The position numbers and the translations under genes are program-made. Under the pieces are notes generated by a model. That model was not told where the DNA came from, made no database searches, and saw only the letters and a program-made list of their open reading frames with translations. Below are positions 15,131 through 23,978 of a stretch of DNA of 64,000 bases, in pieces. Within the stretch, counting starts at the first letter, position 1, and each line of letters starts with the position of its first letter. This DNA comes from Nocardia albiluteola (GTDB lineage: Bacteria; Actinomycetota; Actinomycetes; Mycobacteriales; Mycobacteriaceae), in the NCBI RefSeq assembly GCF_018860155.1, contig NZ_JAHKNI010000007.1:310001-374000 (forward strand), read 5' to 3'.

Positions 15131-17623
15131 TCAGCGCCGTGCTGGGGAAATCGCGGTGGGCGCGCTGAGATCGGTCACGCTGGAGCCGACGCGGACCTCG
15201 AAGGTGACCGGTTCGCGCAGCCACTCGTGACGCTCGGCCGACCAGTGCCGCAGGGCGCGCGGCTCGATCTCCATCCGCGCGGTGACGGTCTGCCCGGCCT
15301 CGGCGCGCACGACGGCATACCCGGCCAGCCAGCGGACCGGCCGATCGACCGCGGAGGGTCCGGACACCGAAAGGTAGGCCTGCACCACGTGTTTGCCGGC
15401 CCGATCGCCGGTATTGGCGACGTCCACGACGACGGAGACCGACCCGTCCGAGTTCTCCACCGCCTCCGGCTCGCCGATTCGCCACGTGGTGTAGCCGAGG
15501 CCGTATCCGAACGGGATGGCGGGCGCGGGCCTGCCGCCGGCTGCCAGCCGCAGCCACGCGCGATATCCGAGGTGGATGCCCTCGGTGTAGTCCAGCCGGC
15601 CGTCGCGGGGTTCCACGTCCCAGACCGGGACGTCGGCCTCGGCAGCGGCCCAGGTGGTCGGGATGCGGCCGCCGGGTTCGGTTGCGCCGCACAGGACATC
15701 GGCCAGCGCGCCGCCGAACTCCTGGCCCGGGAACCAGGTGAGCAGGACGGCCGGGACCTCCTCCAGCCAGGGCATGACGACCGGGCCGCCGGAATTCACG
15801 ACCACGACGGTGCGGGGGTTGACGGCCAGCACGCGGCGCACCAGCTCGTCCTGGCCCTCGGGCAGCGCCAGGGCGGAGCGGTCGAAGCCCTCGGATTCGA
15901 GGTTCTCGGTGGTGCCCACCACCACGACCGCGACATCGCTGTCGGCGGCCAGGCGCACGGCGCGCTCGAGCTCCTGCGCCGGTGTGCCGTAGACGTCCTC
16001 GGTGCCGAGAGTGACGCGCGCGATCGGGAACCCGCCCGGCAGCTCGGGCCGCAGGGTGAGCGAGATATCCACGGGGCGAACGGATTCCAGCTCGATGTCA
16101 AATACCTGGGCGGGCGGGTGCATGATCGCCTTGACCACGTCATCGTCCTCCGGGCGCACGGTGTCCGAGCTCAACACCCGGCCGTCCACCCGGAAGACGA
16201 CCTCGCCGAGACAGGAGAAGCCGATCCGATGCAAGCCGTCGGCGGCCGGGGTGTAGCGCGCGGTCACCTCGATCGTGGCGGCGCGGGCGAGCCGCTCGTC
16301 GCCGAGCCACCCGAAACGTCCGGTCGGGAAGATCTCCTCGTCGAACGCGGTGCCCTCGGCATCGAGGTAGCGCACGCGGACGCCGGCAGCCCCGGTCGCG
16401 GGATCGACGACCGAATTCCGTTCGAAGGCATACAATTCCGGCTCCGGGATAACCCCCGCGGCGTAACCGACCCGCGCCTCGCCGAAGGTCTCGCGCAGCC
16501 CGTCCAGCGGCGAGACTACGACCTCCGGGAAGACCATCGCCGACCCGCCGCCCTGATTGCGGCCCCGGCGGGCATGATGGCCGATGACCGCGAGCCGGGT
16601 CCCGGCCGCCGGTGCGACCGGCAGCAACCCGTCGTTGCGCACCAGCACCATGGCGTCCGCGGCGACCTCGCGCAACAGCGAGCGAATCTCGGCATTCGAC
16701 CACGGCGCGGGCTGATCTGCCACGGGCGCAACCGAATCCAGCGCCCCCACGCGCGCGGCGAGCCGCAGCAGACGAAGAACCTTGTCGTCGATGACGGCCG
16801 CGTCGACCTGCCCGGCGCGCACGGCGCGCACCAGCGCCTCGCCCCACGCGGTGTCGGGGCCGGGCATGACCAGATCCTGGCCGGACGAGGCGGATTCGAC
16901 GGTGTCGCGCACCGCGGTCCAGTCCGAGACCACGGCCCCGTCGAATCCCCACTCGTCCTTGAGCGGTTCGCGCAGCAGGGGATTGGCGCTCATGGTGGCG
17001 CCGTTGACCTGGTTGTAGGACGACATCACCAGCCACGCACCGCCTTCGGCGACCATGCGCTCGAACGGGGCCAAATAGACCTCGCGCAGCGTACGCTCGT
17101 CCACCCGGACGTCCACGGTGAAGCGGTCGGTCTCACTGTCGTTGGCGACGTAGTGCTTGGCCGTGGCGGCGACCCCGTGCGCCTGGACCGCCCGGACGTA
17201 GGCGGCGCCGAGCACTCCCGACAGCCACGGGTCCTCGCTGAACGACTCGAAATGCCTTCCACCGCGCGGGGATCGGTGCAGGTTAACGGTGGGGCCCAGC
17301 ACGACATCGACCCCCTTGGCGCGGGCCTCGGCGGCGATCAGCGCGCCGAGGCGGCGAATCTTGTCCACGTCCCAGGTCGCGGCCACCGCGGTGGCCGACG
17401 GCAGGCTCGCCGAGGGGTCACGGTCGTCCATCGAGACGCCGCGCACACCGGACGGGCCGTCGGACATGACGATCGAGCGCAGTCCGATGGCGGGCTCTTC
17501 GTGCAGTGACCATATCGAGGCGCCGCTGAGCAGGCGGACCTTCTGTTCCAGGCTCAATTTATCGGCCAGTGCGGCGAGATGGCCCTCGAGCTCGGGCGCG
17601 TCGGTGTGCAGGGGTGTATTCAC
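15131..17623 (-). CDS. Glycoside hydrolase family 3 beta-glycosidase with PA14 domain
   Basis: 830 aa. The N-terminal (beta/alpha) barrel has SDGPSGVRG, AKHYVANDSE (Lys156-His157) and the nucleophile Asp234 in VVSDW. The second domain follows, with a PA14-type insert (TARYTPAADGLHRIGFSCLGEVVFRVDG) and a C-terminal fibronectin-III-like domain. This is the layout of beta-glucosidases such as Kluyveromyces BglI. GTG at 17623 is preceded by a GGAG ribosome binding site 5 bases away. There is no signal peptide, so it should act in the cytoplasm on imported glycosides. It is the last gene of the leftward sulfatase operon, 44 bases after sulfatase 1. Confidence 0.9.
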   Translation of the reverse strand: MNTPLHTDAPELEGHLAALADKLSLEQKVRLLSGASIWSLHEEPAIGLRSIVMSDGPSGVRGVSMDDRDPSASLPSATAVAATWDVDKIRRLGALIAAEARAKGVDVVLGPTVNLHRSPRGGRHFESFSEDPWLSGVLGAAYVRAVQAHGVAATAKHYVANDSETDRFTVDVRVDERTLREVYLAPFERMVAEGGAWLVMSSYNQVNGATMSANPLLREPLKDEWGFDGAVVSDWTAVRDTVESASSGQDLVMPGPDTAWGEALVRAVRAGQVDAAVIDDKVLRLLRLAARVGALDSVAPVADQPAPWSNAEIRSLLREVAADAMVLVRNDGLLPVAPAAGTRLAVIGHHARRGRNQGGGSAMVFPEVVVSPLDGLRETFGEARVGYAAGVIPEPELYAFERNSVVDPATGAAGVRVRYLDAEGTAFDEEIFPTGRFGWLGDERLARAATIEVTARYTPAADGLHRIGFSCLGEVVFRVDGRVLSSDTVRPEDDDVVKAIMHPPAQVFDIELESVRPVDISLTLRPELPGGFPIARVTLGTEDVYGTPAQELERAVRLAADSDVAVVVVGTTENLESEGFDRSALALPEGQDELVRRVLAVNPRTVVVVNSGGPVVMPWLEEVPAVLLTWFPGQEFGGALADVLCGATEPGGRIPTTWAAAEADVPVWDVEPRDGRLDYTEGIHLGYRAWLRLAAGGRPAPAIPFGYGLGYTTWRIGEPEAVENSDGSVSVVVDVANTGDRAGKHVVQAYLSVSGPSAVDRPVRWLAGYAVVRAEAGQTVTARMEIEPRALRHWSAERHEWLREPVTFEVRVGSSVTDLSAPTAISPARR

Positions 17624-17667
17624 GAGTACTCCGGTCTCTGAAAGTGTTGGTGGTGGCGGGATTCGGT

Positions 17668-19308
17668 TCACGCGTCGGCCTGCTGCGGTGCGGTGGAGCG
17701 CACTCCGCGCAGGCGGGCGAGCATCGCGGCATTGTCCTTGGTCTCCCCGGATCCGTCGGCCTTGGCCGCGTCGAAGAACCGCTGGAACAGCGCGCGCTCC
17801 TCGGGATTCATGAGCGGGCCCTGCGCGGTCCAGGACGCGCCGAACGCGCCGTTGTCCGGGTGCAGCCGCCGGTGCAGATCCTCGGCCTGATCGGCGCGGC
17901 CGGTGGCGCGCAGATGTTCCATGAACTGTTCGGGCTGGTTGTACAGGACCGGCCCGTTCTGCAGGGTGACCTGCATCGGATCCGGGAGCGCGCCGGGCGT
18001 TCCGGCGTAGAAGTCCCACCACTGCTGCAGCTTCGAGCGCATGGCGTCGGCCAGCTCCGGCTCGTCGGTGATCAGATTCCGGGTCAGGTAGGGGTCGGCG
18101 CTCACATCGAACAGCGACTCCCACTCGGCCTTGAAGCACCCGGGATGATAGGTGCGGATGTAGAGATGGTCATGGGTGCGGACCGCGCGCTGATACGTGT
18201 GTGCGCCGTGCCCCCACACCAGGTAGTCGCGGGACTCGATCGCCTCGCCGCGCACCGCCCCGGCGAACGAACGGCCCTGCCACTTCGGCGGAATCGGCAG
18301 GCCCAGCAGCTCGCAGACGGTCGGGGCGTAATCGATGTTGTACAGCAGCGCGTCGTTGCGCCGGCGTTCGGCGCGATCGGTGACGCCGGGCCAGTACACG
18401 ACCATCGGCAGGTGGTGGACCGCCTCGTTGGCCAGGCCGTGCTCGGCGTAGGAGCCCTGCTCGCCGAAGGACTCGCCGTGGTCCGCGCTGACGATGATCG
18501 CGATGTCCTCGGTCAGGCCGAGCTCGGCGATGGCGTCGCGCAGGCGGCCGAAGTGGTGGTCCCAGAACATGATTCCGCCGTCGTAGCCGTTGATCAGGTG
18601 CTCGAAATCGGCGCGGTCGGCGATCTGGTCGGGCATGTTGTGCGGCACCCGGCTCTTGCGGGGAACCGTCGCGTAGTGCAGATCCCGGGCCGTGCGGGGA
18701 CCGTAGATGTCCTGGTGGGCATCGATCGCCGCCTGGTCCGGCCACGCCGGCGCCGGCCCTGCCGCAGCCGCCCGCTCGGTCCACTCCCGGTCCTGCAGGT
18801 AGTCGGTGTGCGGGTCCCAGTAGGTCAGGTGCAGATACCAGTTCTCCTCGTCCTGATGCCCCGCGATCCACTCGATCGCCTTGTCGGTCACGGCATTCGC
18901 GGGCTCGTCGCCGAACTCCGGTGTGGCGCGCATGGATTCGCGGAAGTTGCCCAGGAAGTAGTGGGCGCGGTGGCGCTCGGCGAAACTCGAGATCGCGGCG
19001 GTGTAGTAGCCGCACAGGCCCAGGTACTGCCCGAGCAGCGGGCGCGGCAGCTGTGGGGCGTGACCGGTGTCCATGCGGTACTGGGCGGCCTGGCCGGCGT
19101 GCCCGATGACGCCGTTGGTGATGCCGAACTGGCCGCTGGTCAGCGCGGTCCGCGACGGCAGGCACGGCGAATCCGAACAGTAGTAGCGGTCGAAGCAGAC
19201 CGAATCGCGGGCCATGTCGTCGAGATTCGGGGTGATCTCACGCTGGTACCCGTAGGGGCCGGTGTGATCGGCCCGCAGGGTGTCCACGTCGACATAGATG
19301 ATTTTCAT
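17668..19308 (-). CDS. Sulfatase 1 (formylglycine-type, cytoplasmic)
   Basis: 546 aa alkaline-phosphatase-superfamily sulfatase. The active-site motif CLPSR starts at Cys49, the residue converted to formylglycine. Metal ligands lie in the N-terminal VDVDTLRADH and in IIVSADHGESFGEQG. No signal peptide is present (MKIIYVDVDT), so maturation and action are in the cytoplasm. ATG 19308 has a GGA ribosome binding site. The gene follows the MFS gene in the same orientation with a lipase remnant between them and precedes the GH3 gene, which fits removal of a sulfate ester before glycoside cleavage. The substrate is unknown. Confidence 0.9.
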   Translation of the reverse strand: MKIIYVDVDTLRADHTGPYGYQREITPNLDDMARDSVCFDRYYCSDSPCLPSRTALTSGQFGITNGVIGHAGQAAQYRMDTGHAPQLPRPLLGQYLGLCGYYTAAISSFAERHRAHYFLGNFRESMRATPEFGDEPANAVTDKAIEWIAGHQDEENWYLHLTYWDPHTDYLQDREWTERAAAAGPAPAWPDQAAIDAHQDIYGPRTARDLHYATVPRKSRVPHNMPDQIADRADFEHLINGYDGGIMFWDHHFGRLRDAIAELGLTEDIAIIVSADHGESFGEQGSYAEHGLANEAVHHLPMVVYWPGVTDRAERRRNDALLYNIDYAPTVCELLGLPIPPKWQGRSFAGAVRGEAIESRDYLVWGHGAHTYQRAVRTHDHLYIRTYHPGCFKAEWESLFDVSADPYLTRNLITDEPELADAMRSKLQQWWDFYAGTPGALPDPMQVTLQNGPVLYNQPEQFMEHLRATGRADQAEDLHRRLHPDNGAFGASWTAQGPLMNPEERALFQRFFDAAKADGSGETKDNAAMLARLRGVRSTAPQQADA

Positions 19309-19359
19309 GGTTTTCCTTTCGCCCACAGCATCTTTCGGTGCTCGTGGATGGGCTGTGAA

Positions 19360-19662
19360 TCAGCGGGAACCGCAGTCGTCCAGCCCGCGGGCCAGCAGAT
19401 CGCGCTCGTCGCCGCCGACCGTGCGGGCCAGCGTTACCGATGGCGCGCAACCGCTTTCGGCCGAGTCCTCGGGAGTCTGCAGCGATACCGCCGGCCGCGG
19501 GCCGGGGCCGGTCCACTCGCCCTGGGGAACAAGGAGGGTCGTCACCGCCACCTCCGGGCGGCCGGCGGGATCGACGGTGGTGAAGGCGATTCGCCACGCG
19601 TGCACCGGTACATGTGAGATCGGCGTGATCGCCCGAACCTCGACGGGAGTGCCGGGTGGGGC
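19360..19662 (-). pseudogene. Secretory lipase (LIP family) fragment
   Basis: About 100 residues: GTPVEVRAITPISHVPVHAWRIAFTTV, GRPEVAVTTLLVPQGEWTGPGPRPAVS and EDSAESGCAPS. This is the conserved N-terminal part of nocardial and mycobacterial secretory lipases (strand with GPRPLVS, then a Cys that forms a disulfide). It has neither a start codon nor the downstream Ser-Asp-His core, and ends in a stop at 19360. It lies within the sulfatase operon between the MFS and sulfatase 1 genes. A second such fragment is at 51797-52141. Confidence 0.6.
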
Positions 19663-19718
19663 CGTTGTGCGATCGTGGCGTGGCCGAACCTGGTCATAGG
19701 CTTTCTCCTTCCCGCGAT

Positions 19719-20999
19719 TCAGCGCGCCTTGACCGGCACGATGGCCAGCGCGCCGAGTCCGGCGACGGCCGCGACGATCGGATACAGCGCGCCGTACCCG
19801 CCGGTGACGGAGACGATCGCCGCGGCGGTCATCGGGGCGATGGTGTTCGGCAGGGTTGCGGCGATATTGATGATTCCCAGATCGGTTGCCGCGCTGTTTT
19901 TCCCGGGCAGCACCTCGGTCACCAGCGCCTGGTCGACGGCGAGGAAGGTGCCGAAGCCGATGGTGAGAACCACGATCGAGCAGATCAGCCCGACGCGGGT
20001 CGGGCTGGCGAGCGGGATGAGTGCGGAACCGGCGATGATCAGGCCGCCGACCAGCACGATGGGCTTGCGCCGCCCGATCCGGTCGGATATCACGCCCGAA
20101 ACGCTGGTGGCGAGCAGGAATCCGGGCAGGCTCGCGATGCTCAGCACCGGCGCCATATGGGTGGCGTCGTGCACGCTGAGCCCGATGTAGTCCTCGAGGA
20201 TGTAGAGCTGGAAGGTCAGGACCATGTAGTAGCCGCCGCAGATGAGGAAGCGCCCCAGGAAGACCCACGCGAAATCGGGATGCCGCACCGGATTCACCCA
20301 CAGGGATCGCAGGAATCCGCCGATCGAGAAGTCCGGGCGCGGTGCGGCGCGGTTGTCCCGGTCCGGATTCAGGATCAGGAAGATCGTCACCGTGAGCGCG
20401 ATGCCGATGGCCCCCACCAGGTAGCCTGCTGGGATCCGGGTGGCGAAGGACGAGCCGACGACGGGCGCGAGCATGGCCCCGCTGATGGTCCCGAGCCCGG
20501 CCAACGCCGAATAGCGCCCGCGCCGGTGCACCGGGACCCGGTCCGGCTGGATCGCCGTCAGCGGTCCGCCGAGCGCGTTGAATCCGACGTGCGCCACCAC
20601 GGCGGCCGCGAGAAGCATTGCCACGGAACGCGATACGCCCGCGGCGACCAATCCGACGCAGCCGACGAGCGCGCCCCCGAGAATCCAGGGGGTCCGCGCG
20701 CCCCAGCGCGTGCGGGTGCGATCGGACATCAGGCCCACCAGTGGCTGGGCCACCATCGAGGCGATCGCCACGGACGCGTGCAGCACCGCGAGCGTCTCGA
20801 CCTTGTGGACGCTGTCGAAGTTCTGGATCTGCAGGGCCGCGAAATAGCCGACGATCCCGTAACTGAACTGCGGGCAGACGCTGGCGAACGGAATGGTCCG
20901 GAACAGCCGGCGCAGCCGGGCCTCCGAAACCGGTTCGGCCGCAGGCACATCGAAACTCATGGCAACCCCGGTGCCGCTAGCGGGGGCTTGCTCGCTCAT
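19719..20999 (-). CDS. MFS transporter of the glycoside/sugar (GPH-like) type
   Basis: 426 aa with 12 predicted helices and the MFS motif SDRTRTRWGARTPWILGG between helices 2 and 3, the form typical of GPH/SLC45-like sugar and glycoside transporters; a second copy, SDRIGRRKPIVLVGG, lies between helices 8 and 9. Its ATG overlaps the stop of the upstream esterase (ATGA), so it is translationally coupled. It is the only transporter in the sulfatase locus and probably imports the sulfated or acylated glycoside whole. Export cannot be ruled out from sequence. Confidence 0.83.
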   Translation of the reverse strand: MSEQAPASGTGVAMSFDVPAAEPVSEARLRRLFRTIPFASVCPQFSYGIVGYFAALQIQNFDSVHKVETLAVLHASVAIASMVAQPLVGLMSDRTRTRWGARTPWILGGALVGCVGLVAAGVSRSVAMLLAAAVVAHVGFNALGGPLTAIQPDRVPVHRRGRYSALAGLGTISGAMLAPVVGSSFATRIPAGYLVGAIGIALTVTIFLILNPDRDNRAAPRPDFSIGGFLRSLWVNPVRHPDFAWVFLGRFLICGGYYMVLTFQLYILEDYIGLSVHDATHMAPVLSIASLPGFLLATSVSGVISDRIGRRKPIVLVGGLIIAGSALIPLASPTRVGLICSIVVLTIGFGTFLAVDQALVTEVLPGKNSAATDLGIINIAATLPNTIAPMTAAAIVSVTGGYGALYPIVAAVAGLGALAIVPVKAR

Positions 21000-21868
21000 C
21001 GGTCTCCCACGGACGGCCGGTCGCTGGTGACGCCCAGGCGCTCGGTCAGGAAGTCCAGCGTCGGCCCGAGCGCGACATCGCTGTAGGCGACGGCGTGACG
21101 ATGCCCCGGGACGAGCAGGGTGCTCACCGTCGCGCCGACCGGGCGGAGCCGGTCGGCGAGCTCGGTCATCTGCGTGGCGGGGACGAGTTCGTCGGCGGAG
21201 TTGAACAGCAGGGTGGGCGGGGCGCCGGGGGAGACGTGCAGCGCGGGCGAGGCCGCGGCGGCCCGGTCCCGGCAATTCGGCAGTACCGCAACGCATCCGA
21301 GATATGCCGCGGCAGAGCCCGTCGCCATCGTCACGTCCTTCGGTGAGGTGTGCGCGGTGAGATCGTAAGGGCCCGACCACCCCACGACGGCGGCCAGCGG
21401 CGCATGGTCGGTGATCACGGCCTGCATGAGCAGATTCGCCCCGGCCGAGGTGCCGAGCCCGCCGATCCGGTCGCGGTCCACCCCGAAGCGATCCGCGGCG
21501 GCGCGGACATAGCCGATCGCCGCCTCGACGTCGCGGTACTCGCGGGGATCGCGAGGCGCGGACAGGTCGTAGTCGATATCGAAGACGACCAGGCCACGCT
21601 GCGCGGCAGCGCGCGCCTCGCTGTCCAGGAGCTGCCGGCTGCCCTGCACCCACGCGCCGCCGTGCACGAAAATGGCTGCGGGATAGTGGCTTCCGGGGTG
21701 TTCGGCGGCAGCCCTGTACACCGTCATGGGCATCGGCCCATGGTCGGTGGGATAAGTGGTGTCCTCGATGCCGGGGGAGGCCGGCTGCGCGGAGGCGATT
21801 CCGGGCGCCGCGAGGATGCCGATCGTCGCGGCGGCCGCGACCGCCATCGAGCGGGTCCTGATCTTCAT
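20996..21868 (-). CDS. Secreted alpha/beta hydrolase (esterase, HSL-like)
   Basis: 290 aa. Residues 1-28 form a signal peptide (basic start, AVAAAATIGILAAPGIASA, cleavage after ASA). The core has the oxyanion motif HGGAW (69-73), the nucleophile elbow GTSAG with Ser141, an Asp in NSADELV and His in GHRHAVAY. It resembles hormone-sensitive-lipase-type acetyl/acyl esterases. Start and stop overlap by 4 bases with both operon neighbours (sulfatase 2 upstream, MFS downstream), so all three are coupled. A likely job is deacylation of the substrate outside the cell before uptake. Confidence 0.83.
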   Translation of the reverse strand: MKIRTRSMAVAAAATIGILAAPGIASAQPASPGIEDTTYPTDHGPMPMTVYRAAAEHPGSHYPAAIFVHGGAWVQGSRQLLDSEARAAAQRGLVVFDIDYDLSAPRDPREYRDVEAAIGYVRAAADRFGVDRDRIGGLGTSAGANLLMQAVITDHAPLAAVVGWSGPYDLTAHTSPKDVTMATGSAAAYLGCVAVLPNCRDRAAAASPALHVSPGAPPTLLFNSADELVPATQMTELADRLRPVGATVSTLLVPGHRHAVAYSDVALGPTLDFLTERLGVTSDRPSVGDR

Positions 21869-23754
21869 TGTTCTCCTCGGCTACCAGTCGGCGCGGGGGC
21901 GCCGGACAGCTGGAACCGGGCCATCATCTGCGCGGCCTCGGGACTGAATTTCGCTGCCTGAGCGATGGTTTCGGGTGGGAAGGAGAACAGCACCAGGTTT
22001 GGGGTGTACGTGTCGTCGAGGCGGGCGAGCAGATAGCGCGCCGCGCCGGAGACGTAGCCGCCGAGCCCTGCCGCCGCATCGGCGATGGCCTGGTGGTGCG
22101 GGAGCAATTGGGCATCGGGCAGCGCGGTGAGTGCGGCGAGCGCCTCGAGCCGCACCGGGCGCGGCTGTGCGGCGTCGATGTACTCGGTCAATCGCGCGAC
22201 CGCGTCCTTGTCTCCGGCGTACCGGGCCAGCGTCTCCAGGCAGGGGATCAGGACGAAGGGATCGGTCTCGGCGGCGACGATGCCTGTGAGTCTGGCGCTG
22301 ACCGCCTCGTCGGGCGCACCGGCGGCCAGCACGCCGATCGCGGCCCAGCGGCGCACGGTGGCGTCGGGGTCCGCGAGCGCGGCGGCGAACAGCGGCGAGT
22401 CGCCCGGCGTCCGGTCAGCCACCGCGTCGGCGACGTTCAGGACGCGGTCGAGCGGATAGGCACCGGGCACGCGCGAGGCGTCGTACCCCTCGTCGGGGGA
22501 ATCCTCGGGCAGAAATCCGTTGTCGTGCACCGCCAGAGTGTGTTCGCGCAGTGCCACGGCCAGGCGCCGCTCGACCTCGGTGTAGGCCGGGTCACCGGCC
22601 AGGTTGTGTACCTCGTCCGGATCGGTGTCGAGGTCGTACAGCTCGACGCCCGGCTTGGGGTTCCAGAACACGGACTGAATCTCGTCCAGCCGGCCGGCGA
22701 GATGCTCCGTCTCCCAGGACTGGTAGCCCGCGGCCAGCCAGGCGTAGGGCTGATGCTGCCCCCACGGCCGGTGCGGGTGATAGTTGCGGATATACCGGAA
22801 GCGCTGGTCGCGAACGGTGCGGATAACGTCGTAGCGCTCATCCATGCGATTGCGGCCGCCGAAGGCGTAGGTGGGATCCGGACCGAATGCGGTGCGCGCC
22901 AGGCTCTTTCCCCGCATGTGGTCGGGCAGCGGCGCGCCTGCCAGCTCGAGGAGCGTGGCCGGAATGCGGTCGGTGGTGACGGCGGCGGCCACCCGGGTGC
23001 CCGGCGTCGGGAAGAGTCCGGCATACCGCGCAGGCGCCTTGACGATCAGCGGCACCCGCAGCCCCTCGTCGTAGCAGAAGCGCTTCGAGCGCGGATTCAC
23101 CCCGCCGTGGTCGGAGGTGTGGATGACGATCGTGGAATCGGTCAGTCCGTCCTCGTCGAGCTGGGCGAGCAGGGTGCCGACGTAGGCGTCCATCGCGGCG
23201 ATGCGGTCGTAGTAGCGTGCGATATCACCGCGGATCTCGGGCGTGCCGGGAAGATAGGCGGGCACGCGCACCCGGGCCGGGTCTACGCCGGGTTCGGTCG
23301 GCATGAACACCGAGCTCTCGTGGGTGCCGTCGAAGTTGAACACCGCCAGGAAGGGTGCCCCGGGCGCGCGGTCGCGCCAGTGCGCGGTGCTCGAGGACTC
23401 GGCCCAGATCGCGTCGGGATCGACGGCCGCGTTGTAGTCGGTCTTGGCGTTGTTGGTGCAGTAATAGCCCTGGTCGCGCATGATTTCGGGGTAGGTGCGC
23501 AGCCAGGACGGCATGGGCGCGGCCGCCCGCATGTGGTTGGCGGGGGCGTGGCTCTCCGGGCGCAGCCCGGTGAGCATGGCGAAGCGGGAGGGCGCGCAGA
23601 CCGGCGCGACGCTGAAGGCGTGATCGAACACGACGCCGTCGCCGGCCAGGCGGTCGAGGTTCGGGGTGGCGGCCAGCGGATCGCCGTAGCAGCCGAAGCG
23701 AGGCGGACAGTCCTCGCTGACGATCCAGAGGATATTGGGCCGGTCGAGTGGCAT
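21865..23754 (-). CDS. Sulfatase 2 with C-terminal HEAT-like domain
   Basis: 629 aa. N-terminal sulfatase fold: NILWIVSEDCPPRFGCYGDP (metal site), the modification motif CAPSR at Cys53, and the IVIHTSDHGGVNPRSKRF metal site. After about residue 440 the protein continues with helical repeats (DATVRRWAAIGVLAAG, PVRLEALAALTALP) of HEAT type, an extension seen in some bacterial sulfatases. No signal peptide. ATG 23754 has an AAGGA site 7 bases upstream. It is the first gene of the leftward operon, directly downstream of the operator pair. Confidence 0.9.
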   Translation of the reverse strand: MPLDRPNILWIVSEDCPPRFGCYGDPLAATPNLDRLAGDGVVFDHAFSVAPVCAPSRFAMLTGLRPESHAPANHMRAAAPMPSWLRTYPEIMRDQGYYCTNNAKTDYNAAVDPDAIWAESSSTAHWRDRAPGAPFLAVFNFDGTHESSVFMPTEPGVDPARVRVPAYLPGTPEIRGDIARYYDRIAAMDAYVGTLLAQLDEDGLTDSTIVIHTSDHGGVNPRSKRFCYDEGLRVPLIVKAPARYAGLFPTPGTRVAAAVTTDRIPATLLELAGAPLPDHMRGKSLARTAFGPDPTYAFGGRNRMDERYDVIRTVRDQRFRYIRNYHPHRPWGQHQPYAWLAAGYQSWETEHLAGRLDEIQSVFWNPKPGVELYDLDTDPDEVHNLAGDPAYTEVERRLAVALREHTLAVHDNGFLPEDSPDEGYDASRVPGAYPLDRVLNVADAVADRTPGDSPLFAAALADPDATVRRWAAIGVLAAGAPDEAVSARLTGIVAAETDPFVLIPCLETLARYAGDKDAVARLTEYIDAAQPRPVRLEALAALTALPDAQLLPHHQAIADAAAGLGGYVSGAARYLLARLDDTYTPNLVLFSFPPETIAQAAKFSPEAAQMMARFQLSGAPAPTGSRGEQ

Positions 23755-23814
23755 GGGATCGGTCCTTCTGAGGAAGAGGGGAAACGTGCCGCGGGGAGCG
23801 CGGGTCCACTCCAG

Positions 23815-23909
23815 CTATACCACAAGTGCCATAGTTTTCGAGGTGGAAACTATTCCATTTGTCGAGTAGTGTTGCTATAACACTAGTGGCATAGTTTGCG
23901 AGTGTGGAA
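23815..23909. promoter_or_regulatory. Divergent sulfatase promoter with two direct-repeat operators
   Basis: Two copies of CTATAnCACnAGTGnCATAG, each followed by TTTnCGAG and GTGGAA, start at 23815 and 23875, exactly 60 bases apart (about six helical turns). Each core is itself an imperfect palindrome centred on CACTAGTG (second copy) or CACAAGTG (first copy). They sit between the leftward operon (start 23754) and the rightward FGE gene (start 23979), so one regulator could control all sulfatases and their activator together. Confidence 0.7.
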
Positions 23910-23978
23910 CGACGCGCCGCGTCGCCCGCTCGGCGGGGGCGCGACCGAGCCGATCCGAGCCAGGAGGTCTAGCATCCG

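Noticed and set aside
14936..17509. Very long open frame opposite the GH3 gene (857 codons, + strand)
   Set aside because: It is the antisense shadow of a GC-rich gene; its translation is low-complexity Gly/Arg/Asp with no motif, while the opposite strand gives a full GH3 enzyme.
17569..19617. Long + strand frames opposite sulfatase 1 and sulfatase 2
   Set aside because: Composition is typical of antisense to high-GC codons and no domain is recognisable; sulfatase motifs are all on the minus strand.
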